Assembly: GCA_017743275.1 (NCBI GenBank)
Contig: JAGHZG010000167.1
Coordinates: 1-5,079, forward strand
From: Chloroflexota bacterium
Lineage (GTDB): Bacteria > Chloroflexota > Anaerolineae > B4-G1 > DUEL01
Reading direction: 5' to 3'
Length of the DNA: 5,079 nt
This document shows, piece after piece, positions 1 through 5,079 of this stretch. Both the position numbers and the translations under genes were made by a program. Below the pieces are notes generated by a model. The model was not told where the DNA came from and did no database searches. It was given only the letters and a program-made list of their open reading frames with translations. Every line of letters starts with the position of its first letter. Position 1 is the stretch's first letter.

Positions 1-1
1 C

Positions 2-556
2 TTCACTCCCACGCCCATCCCGCCCCCCGAACTGGTCAACGGTACGTTTGACCAGATCACGCTGTTTGACATCCCCGGCTGGACTGTATCCGCCGTCGCT
101 AACTGGTTACCCGGACAACCCTACGACCCGGAGAACTCTTACGCCTACCCCAAGTTCAAATACGCCGACGACCCGGTCCGTTTCATCACGGGGAACACGC
201 TCCAGATTGAGTCCACCGACCAGTACGCCAAATTCCAGGTGACTCTCTATCAGGTAATCAACGTTCCCGCCGGGACGCAGGTCCAGTTTGAGATCAAGGC
301 CAAGGGGTACGCCAGCGAGGGGGGCATCCAGGTGCGCGCTGGCATTGATCCCAGCGGCGGCGCGGCCTGCGAAAGGGGGCAGTGGAGCGCGACGCAGTCC
401 ATCAACCAGGACAACGACACGGTCGTCCTGCGTTCCCCCCGGGTGCGGGTGGGGACGGAGGGACGGGTCACCGTCTGCTTTTTCGCCCGGCCGGATTGGG
501 CCGTTCCCCACAAGGCGGCTTTCTTTGACGACGCCCGATTGCTGGTGTTCCCGTAG
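2..556 (+). CDS. Probable exported protein with C-terminal carbohydrate-binding-like beta-sandwich domain (5' partial)
   Basis: The frame is open from the first bases of the window to a TAG at 554-556, which is followed in frame by TGA and TAA. The 184 visible residues are the C-terminal part of a longer protein, and no start is present. They open with a Pro/Thr-rich stretch (FTPTPIPPPE), as in interdomain linkers of secreted proteins. One compact domain follows, starting ELVNGTFD with GW near residues 25-26, rich in beta-type sequence and aromatic residues, and ending FFDDARLLVFP. An N-terminal 'NG.F' and a C-terminal 'DD..L' are typical ends of jelly-roll carbohydrate-binding modules. C123 and C159 could form a disulfide, which would fit export. 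The GTG at 239 is internal and not a credible start. The beta-glucosidase gene next door fits a glycan-related role, but the ligand is unknown. The open frame is well supported; the domain assignment is inference. Confidence 0.7.
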   Translation, partial: FTPTPIPPPELVNGTFDQITLFDIPGWTVSAVANWLPGQPYDPENSYAYPKFKYADDPVRFITGNTLQIESTDQYAKFQVTLYQVINVPAGTQVQFEIKAKGYASEGGIQVRAGIDPSGGAACERGQWSATQSINQDNDTVVLRSPRVRVGTEGRVTVCFFARPDWAVPHKAAFFDDARLLVFP

Positions 557-562
557 TGATAA

Positions 563-1990
<1,428 letters not shown>

Positions 1991-1991
1991 C

Positions 1992-2031
1992 GGGTTTTGC
2001 AGTGGCGGCTTCTGGCCGCCACTGCAAACCC
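1992..2031 (+). terminator. Long hairpin just after the beta-glucosidase stop codon
   Basis: Left arm 1992-2009 and right arm 2015-2031 form 17 Watson-Crick pairs with one bulged T and a 5-base loop (TTCTG). The core is AGTGGCGGC paired with GCCGCCACT. It begins two bases after the TGA of the beta-glucosidase gene and ends ten bases before the -35 box of the next operon, which is where a terminator would insulate the two units. The downstream bases (CACCCTCTTC) are pyrimidine-rich but not a T run, so termination may be inefficient or Rho-assisted. It could also be another dispersed palindrome. Confidence 0.6.
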
Positions 2032-2040
2032 ACCCTCTTC

Positions 2041-2068
2041 TTGACAGAAACCGGGCCTGGAGTATCAT
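2041..2068 (+). promoter_or_regulatory. Sigma-70-type promoter of the toxin-antitoxin operon
   Basis: A perfect -35 box TTGACA (2041-2046) and a good -10 box TATCAT (2063-2068) are separated by 16 bases. Transcription would begin near 2075, leaving only about seven bases before the ATG at 2082. The mRNA would then be almost leaderless, which fits the lack of a clear Shine-Dalgarno there. The spacing, the match to consensus and the position directly before the antitoxin gene support the call. Confidence 0.75.
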
Positions 2069-2086
2069 TTGGGATGGGCAAATGAT
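2064..2086. promoter_or_regulatory. Candidate operator palindrome overlapping the -10 box and the antitoxin start
   Basis: ATCATTTG (2064-2071) and CAAATGAT (2079-2086) are exact 8-bp inverted repeats around a 7-base spacer, giving a two-fold site with half-site centres 15 bp apart. It covers most of the -10 box, the expected transcription start and the first ATG. In VapBC systems the antitoxin dimer, alone or with the toxin, binds such palindromes and represses its own operon. The position here is what autorepression needs. Binding by this antitoxin is inference. Confidence 0.6.
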
Positions 2087-2378
2087 GATGACAAAACTGA
2101 CTGTTTGGGTGCCAAAGGACCTGCATCGGGCTGTCAAAGGGGTAGCGGCCAGTCGGGGGGATACAATGACCCGAATCGTTCTGGATGCCTTTCGGCGCTA
2201 CCTGGCCCAGAACAATGACTGGGGCCAATGGTCCACTCTGCTACAGCAAGCAGAGCGGCTGCGCCAGGCCCAGCGTGTCCGTCGGGGAGAATGGCATGGG
2301 CCGGACATCGCTGATCTGATCGCCGAGAGCCGGGCTCAACGCACAGAGGAAATCCGCCATGCCTTCGGTAGTCGTTGA
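2082..2378 (+). CDS. Antitoxin of a VapBC-type module, ribbon-helix-helix-like
   Basis: This 98-residue protein lies directly upstream of, and overlaps, a PIN-domain toxin gene. Residues 5-10 (LTVWVP) look like the DNA-contacting beta strand of a ribbon-helix-helix repressor. Two predicted helices follow (about 12-25 and 28-41, ending DAFRRYL), the usual fold order. The basic, Gln/Arg-rich and then acidic C-terminal half (about 45-98) would be the part that wraps and neutralises the toxin. Expected role: bind and block the toxin RNase and repress the operon through the palindrome at 2064-2086. Three consecutive ATG codons (2082, 2085, 2088) make the exact start ambiguous by two residues. The promoter at 2041-2068 leaves almost no 5' leader. 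Its stop lies 20 bases inside the toxin gene, a tight overlap typical of such pairs. The sequence is too diverged for me to name a subfamily. Confidence 0.8.
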   Translation: MMMTKLTVWVPKDLHRAVKGVAASRGDTMTRIVLDAFRRYLAQNNDWGQWSTLLQQAERLRQAQRVRRGEWHGPDIADLIAESRAQRTEEIRHAFGSR

Positions 2379-2795
2379 CGCCAGCCTGGTATTGAGGCTG
2401 GTTATTGACGAACCCGGCAGCGTCGCCGTCCAGGCCCTGTGGGAAGCCTGGAAAGAGAACCGCACTTTTATCGCGGCCCCAACTCTGCTCATTTACGAGG
2501 CTGTTAACGGACTTCACCGGGCATGGAAAGGGGGGTGGTTGACCGTCGATGAAGTCAAAGAGAGCATCACCCTCCTCATCGCTTCCCCATCCACTACTAC
2601 AGCCCTCAGGAACTGGCCGACCGGGCCGCTCAACTGGCCCGAGATTTCCAACTGGAAGCGACCTACGACACGTTCTACCTGGCCCTGGCGGAAATGTTGA
2701 ACTGCGAATTCTGGACGGGCGACAGACGGCTATACAATGCCGTGCAACGGAAGGCAAAATTCGTGCATTCTATATGGGAGGGGGCTTCCCCATAG
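2359..2795 (+). pseudogene. PIN-domain toxin (VapC-like ribonuclease) with a single-base frameshift
   Basis: The gene starts at ATG 2359, eight bases after GAGGA (2346-2350), and overlaps the antitoxin gene by 20 bases. Residues 1-76 are a PIN-domain start: VVVDAS with D7, then PTLLIYEAVN with E47. As written, the frame goes out of register in the CCCC run at 2585-2588 and stops at 2700 after 113 residues, the last part nonsensical. Adding one C there continues the protein as IHYYSPQELA and on to a TAG at 2793-2795, giving 145 residues, a normal PIN length. The recovered part has the expected YDTFYLALA (D104) and WTGDRRL (D122) acidic motifs. PIN toxins are Mg2+-dependent RNases whose acidic cluster is D7/E47/D104/D122 here. 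Without the repair the last two are lost and the toxin should be inactive. This could be a real mutation, an assembly error or, less likely, slippage. The PIN identity is strong. Confidence 0.85.
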
Positions 2796-4312
2796 CCTGA
2801 CTCAGAGTACTCCCTGACTACCACCAATAGCCCCAACAGTAACCCCACCAGCAGGTGGACGTTGTTGACGTAGAGGTTATCAAAGAGGTGATGGACGCTG
2901 AGTTGGGTCCAGGCCCCCAGTAGCCCCACGGCCACCCCCCGGGCCAGACCGGAGGCGCGGCGGGTCGCCCGCCAGGTCTGCCAGAAGACCCATCCCCACA
3001 GGAACAGGTACACCATCAGACCCAGCAGACCCGTCTCCGCCAGCATGTTCAGGTAGATGTTGTGGGCGTGCCCCAGGGCCATGGGCCAGTTGATCAGCGC
3101 AAACTTCGGATAGGCCGGCTCGTATCCCCCCAGCCCCACCCCCGTCCAGAAGTGCGCGCGCCACATTTCCACTGCACTCTGCCAGTGGGCCAGCCGTTCT
3201 ACCACCGCGTAGTTGGCGCTGTTGATGCCCACGCCGCGCACGTCCTGCAGGCGCACCTCGGCGGCAAATTCCGTCAGGCGGGCAACCACCCGCGCGGGCA
3301 ACAGGCCGGCCGCGTAGAGGGCCAGAAACAGAACAACCAGCGCGGCGGCCAGGATGAAGCCCCAGCGGGCCCGCCTGGGGAGCGCCAGGGCCATCACCAC
3401 CAGCGCGGCGCCGAAACCGATCCAGGCGCCCCGACTCCACGAGGCCGCCAGCGCCCCGGCCATCAACGCGCTCCCGCCCAGCAGGACCATCAGGCCTGCC
3501 CACCCTTTATGTGCCAGGCACTTTGAGAAGTGCCTGACACATTCCATCGCCTGCCCCCCCAACGCTCCCACCGTCAGCGCCAGCATCATCCCCATCGTCC
3601 CGGCGTAGGGGTTGGGTTGTTCAAAGGTGCCATAAGCGCGATAGAAGTCGGTGCCAGGGATCAGGAAATGCGTTGGCCCCTCCCCTCGCAGGCCGAACTG
3701 ATAGAGGCCGAGAGCAGCCTGAAAGAGGCCCACTGCCAGGATACCCGCCAGCAGCGCAGGCAGCGCGCGGGAGGTGGCTCGTTCGGCCACCAGCCAGAGG
3801 ATGAGTCCGATCTCCACCCACTTGATCAGTTCCGGCAGGCCGTAGTCCAGGAAGAGACCTGCCGCGTTCCACAACGAGAGGCCCGCCACACCCAGGAAGG
3901 CCATTACAGGCAGAAAAAACGAAAAGGCCGGGTGTTCCCGTCCGAGGGGCACGGGCAGGCGACGGCGGAGCAGGCCGCGCGCCCAGTGGGCCGCCAGGGC
4001 CAGGGCGATGAAGAAGTGGCCCACCTGAGCGGGTACTTGCGGCACCTCGGTTTGGAGGTAGGCGCGCAGGAGGCCCAGGAAGATGCCCGCCACCACCCCC
4101 ACCAGCGGCTCGGCGATGGTTCCGGCAACCAGCGCGGCCAGGCCGACCAGGGCGACCGTCATCGGAAGGGGAAGTCGCGCCAGGAGCCAGCCGGTCGCCA
4201 GGGCCAGCAGCAGCCCTGCGCCTTCCAGGAGCAGTCTCTTTGGACAGAACAGAAACGGGACACGGGTGTGCACGGATCGGTACGGATGGACACCAGTTTG
4301 GCTACCTGACAC
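2675..4312 (-). CDS. O-antigen ligase / polymerase-like membrane protein (Wzy_C family)
   Basis: A polytopic inner-membrane protein of up to 545 residues with about 11-12 hydrophobic segments, the first at about residues 31-47 and the last at about 484-499. Family signatures are GTFEQPNPYAG (228-238), SWSRGAW (291-297; Arg of the conserved SRG) and, after the large outside loop (about 340-415), GHAHNIYLNMLAETGLLG (414-431). The last part fits the WaaL motif H[NSQ]-X9-GXX[GTY] at H417 to G431. Members transfer or polymerise lipid-linked glycan chains at the outer face of the membrane; the substrate cannot be told. Residues about 257-268 are encoded by a dispersed palindrome, in frame, in a loop between two membrane segments. 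The start is uncertain: GTG at 4312 has no ribosome binding site and its first ~20 codons overlap repeat DNA; GTG at 4273 or a non-standard start before residue 27 are alternatives. Roughly the last 40 codons are antisense to the toxin gene and look non-homologous (PSHIECTNFAFRCTALYSRL), so the natural stop may have been lost. Confidence 0.85.
   Translation of the reverse strand: MSGSQTGVHPYRSVHTRVPFLFCPKRLLLEGAGLLLALATGWLLARLPLPMTVALVGLAALVAGTIAEPLVGVVAGIFLGLLRAYLQTEVPQVPAQVGHFFIALALAAHWARGLLRRRLPVPLGREHPAFSFFLPVMAFLGVAGLSLWNAAGLFLDYGLPELIKWVEIGLILWLVAERATSRALPALLAGILAVGLFQAALGLYQFGLRGEGPTHFLIPGTDFYRAYGTFEQPNPYAGTMGMMLALTVGALGGQAMECVRHFSKCLAHKGWAGLMVLLGGSALMAGALAASWSRGAWIGFGAALVVMALALPRRARWGFILAAALVVLFLALYAAGLLPARVVARLTEFAAEVRLQDVRGVGINSANYAVVERLAHWQSAVEMWRAHFWTGVGLGGYEPAYPKFALINWPMALGHAHNIYLNMLAETGLLGLMVYLFLWGWVFWQTWRATRRASGLARGVAVGLLGAWTQLSVHHLFDNLYVNNVHLLVGLLLGLLVVVREYSESGYGEAPSHIECTNFAFRCTALYSRLSPVQNSQFNISARAR
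3509..3542. repeat. Dispersed palindrome, copy 2, inside the ligase gene
   Basis: GTGCCAGGCACTT (3511-3523) faces AAGTGCCTGACAC (3528-3540) as inverted arms with one mismatch and a 4-base loop (TGAG). T3510/A3541 and A3509/T3542 extend the stem. The left arm shares 12 consecutive bases with copy 1 at 570-581. It keeps the minus-strand reading frame open and adds roughly a dozen hydrophilic and Cys/His-containing residues (VRHFSKCLAH) between membrane segments. Confidence 0.85.
4258..4292. repeat. Left edge of repeat island: GACACGG / CACGGAT / TACGGAT motifs
   Basis: The stretch GACACGGGTGTGCACGGATC is followed by GGTACGGATGGACAC, so the short motif ACGGAT occurs twice and the outer bases GACAC/GGACAC recur. 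Reverse-complement relatives, CCCGTGTTTATCCGTGTCC, occur at about 4530-4548, so the two edges face each other as degenerate inverted repeats. The ligase N-terminus is read through this stretch. It resembles low-complexity 'CCGTGT/ATCCGTG' intergenic repeats seen in many environmental bacterial genomes; that comparison is from memory. Confidence 0.5.
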
Positions 4313-4332
4313 TTTGGATCAAACGAGTCTCC

Positions 4333-4429
4333 TGCAAAAAGGTCATTTCACCGCCGAGACGCAGAGTACGCAGAGATTATGCTGATGTAGAACTCTGCGC
4401 TCTCGGCGTCTCTGCGGTGAGTTTTTGCA
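4333..4429. repeat. Imperfect 97-bp palindrome (MITE-like intergenic repeat)
   Basis: Left arm 4348-4375 (starting TCACCGCCGAGACGCAGAG) and right arm 4393-4420 (ending GTCTCTGCGGTGA) are inverted repeats with 24 of 28 positions matching around a 17-base AT-richer loop. Outside them TGCAAAAA (4333-4340) pairs with TTTTTGCA (4422-4429), with a longer spacer on the left. In RNA this would fold into one long hairpin on either strand. There are no ORFs, so any movement would depend on a transposase supplied elsewhere. It lies between two genes on the minus strand and could separate or attenuate their transcription. The 'CCGCAGAGACGC...GCAGAG' motif recalls repeat families found in many genomes. 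Confidence 0.8.
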
Positions 4430-4455
4430 GTGAAGTCACGAATGAAAAGAAATAA

Positions 4456-4490
4456 AATTCGTGCCAATTCGTGAAATTCGTGGCGAATTC
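4456..4490. repeat. Short direct repeats of AATTCGTG
   Basis: AATTCGTG occurs at 4456-4463, 4466-4473 and 4475-4482, with a further partial copy GAATTC at 4485-4490. The spacing is 10 and then 9 bases. The run sits just beyond the large palindrome in the same non-coding gap (4313-4548). Units and spacers are far too short for a CRISPR array. I see no reliable promoter for the ligase gene in this gap. Confidence 0.75.
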
Positions 4491-4548
4491 CGAAGTTTAT
4501 CTGCCAACCGCGTAAGTTCTGTCCGTAAAACCCGTGTTTATCCGTGTC

Positions 4549-4923
4549 CTATTCCAAAATCTGCCGCCACAGGAACCATGCCCCCTTCCGCTCCCCCGGC
4601 CCCTGGGGCGCACGGTCGTAGTAGAGGTCAAATACTTCCCCCTCCGCCGTGCGGACGCGGTAGTAATCCCGCCCCACTCCCCAGGTGCCGCGCCGTTCGG
4701 CGGCCTTCGCCCGGTACGACCCCCGCTCCTTCACGTAGAAGGCCTGGGTCTTGCCGCGCAGGCGGTAGTCGTGCCATTCCTGCAGGACGGCCACCACCCG
4801 GTATGTCCGCCCCTCCCAGATGAACCCGTCCGGCGGGCCGGGCCGCTTCTCCAGCGCGGGCGGGCGGTCGTGGATGACCTCCACCGGGACACCGATAAAA
4901 CGGGCCGGAAGGTCGGAATCCAT
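4549..4923 (-). CDS. Small conserved protein resembling DUF6504
   Basis: A 124-residue soluble protein with no signal peptide or membrane segment. The ATG at 4923 is chosen because AGAGGG lies about five bases upstream; the frame stays open 25 codons further up, but that extension is translated from the tandem repeats. Residues 34-50 (FIWEGRTYRVVAVLQEW), 87-91 (YYRVR) and 95-104 (GEVFDLYYDR), then W116 and W119, form the pattern 'F.W.GR.Y.V..VL..W ... YYRV.T..G.VFDLYYDR ... W.L'. This resembles small domain-of-unknown-function proteins (DUF6504 as I recall) with a compact, aromatic-rich beta fold. Many Arg/Lys (for example 65-78) hint at nucleic-acid contact, but no function is established. 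It is on the same strand as the ligase gene, 236 bases upstream of it, with repeats between, so a shared transcript is possible but unsupported. That it is a gene is likely; the family name is tentative. Confidence 0.75.
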   Translation of the reverse strand: MDSDLPARFIGVPVEVIHDRPPALEKRPGPPDGFIWEGRTYRVVAVLQEWHDYRLRGKTQAFYVKERGSYRAKAAERRGTWGVGRDYYRVRTAEGEVFDLYYDRAPQGPGERKGAWFLWRQILE

Positions 4924-4961
4924 ATTTCCCTCTGCGGACAACGGAAAATGGGCGACCGCGT

Positions 4962-5060
4962 AGGGGCAGGGCTTGCCCCTGCCCTGGGGCAACCGCAAGG
5001 GTTGCCCCTACATCCCCTGCCCTGGGGCAATCGCAAGGGTTGCCCCTACATCCCTTGCCC
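4962..5060. repeat. 38-bp tandem repeat with internal hairpins
   Basis: Two 38-base units (4976-5013 and 5014-5051) differ at one base (C4993 versus T5031), and a degenerate third unit begins at 5052 before the adapter cuts it off. Each unit holds a hairpin: GGGGCAACC with GGTTGCCCC around GCAAG; in unit 2 the change would still allow a G-U pair in RNA. A related smaller hairpin, AGGGGCA/TGCCCCT, is at 4962-4980. The run lies upstream of the minus-strand gene at 4549-4923, so it may be in its leader. The true copy number is unknown because the sequence ends artificially here. Confidence 0.85.
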
Positions 5061-5079
5061 CTGTCTCTTATACACATCT
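5061..5079. other. Tn5/Nextera mosaic-end adapter remnant
   Basis: The last 19 bases, CTGTCTCTTATACACATCT, are exactly the hyperactive-Tn5 mosaic end used in Nextera tagmentation libraries, read outward at a fragment end. Its position at the extreme end of the window shows untrimmed adapter in the assembly and not a mobile element. On the minus strand it translates as MCIRDR, a familiar artefact at the start of predicted proteins. No gene should be called across it. Confidence 0.97.

Noticed and set aside
3530..4309. Plus-strand open frame of 259 codons opposite the ligase gene
   Set aside because: The translation is Gln/Arg/His-rich low-complexity sequence, as expected from the antisense of a Leu/Ala-rich membrane protein.
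4301..4316. Possible degraded half copy of the GTGCCAGGCACTT palindrome (CCTGACACTTTG at 4305-4316)
   Set aside because: It resembles the right arm of copy 2 joined to the loop side of the left arm, but it is too short and has no partner arm, so chance cannot be excluded.
4456..4490. Possible CRISPR-like array from AATTCGTG repeats
   Set aside because: The units are 8 bases with 1-2-base spacers; this is a degenerate short tandem repeat with no spacer content.
4628..5077. Minus-strand open frame beginning MCIRDR
   Set aside because: Its start codon lies inside the Nextera adapter and its body overlaps tandem repeats and the real minus-strand gene in another frame.
5061..5079. Inverted-repeat end of a natural Tn5-like transposon
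   Set aside because: The match is to the synthetic mosaic end, at the exact window end, with no transposase or second end; library adapter is the simple explanation.

Overview
The window is GC-rich (well over 60% by eye) and has no rRNA, tRNA or other taxonomic marker. Three things suggest a Chloroflexota-type (Anaerolineae-like) or similar environmental bacterium, probably from a metagenome: an exported protein with a Pro/Thr linker, a compact GH1 beta-glucosidase, and many short dispersed palindromes between and inside genes. This placement is inference and weakly supported. The last 19 bases match the Tn5/Nextera mosaic end exactly, so the right edge of the window is a library artefact and not genomic DNA.

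Layout, left to right. (1) 2-556, plus strand: the 3' end of a gene for a probably exported beta-sandwich (carbohydrate-binding-like) protein, cut by the window edge. (2) 569-597: a perfect 12-bp-arm hairpin, copy 1 of a dispersed palindrome. (3) 629-1990, plus: an intact family 1 glycoside hydrolase with every catalytic motif. (4) 1992-2031: a 17-pair hairpin directly after its stop codon. (5) 2041-2795, plus: a VapBC-type toxin-antitoxin operon with a near-consensus promoter, a palindromic candidate operator, an RHH-like antitoxin and a PIN-domain toxin whose reading frame is broken by one missing base in a C run. (6) 2675-4312, minus: an O-antigen ligase/polymerase-like (Wzy_C) membrane protein. 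Copy 2 of the palindrome sits in frame inside it, its N-terminus runs into repeat DNA, and its C-terminal codons lie antisense to the toxin gene. (7) 4258-4548: a repeat island with a 97-bp imperfect palindrome and short direct repeats. (8) 4549-4923, minus: a small protein resembling DUF6504. (9) 4962-5060: hairpin-bearing 38-bp tandem repeats, followed by the adapter.

The exported protein and the beta-glucosidase lie on the same strand and would fit glycan binding and breakdown: a surface binding protein plus a cytoplasmic enzyme that releases glucose from short oligosaccharides. The toxin-antitoxin pair is a self-contained module placed between this cluster and the oppositely oriented envelope-glycan gene.

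I see no convincing novel multi-gene system. The most informative signals are the broken vapC frame, the operator-like palindrome over the vapBC promoter, a repeat family that appears both as an intergenic hairpin and as in-frame coding sequence, and the adapter at the contig end.
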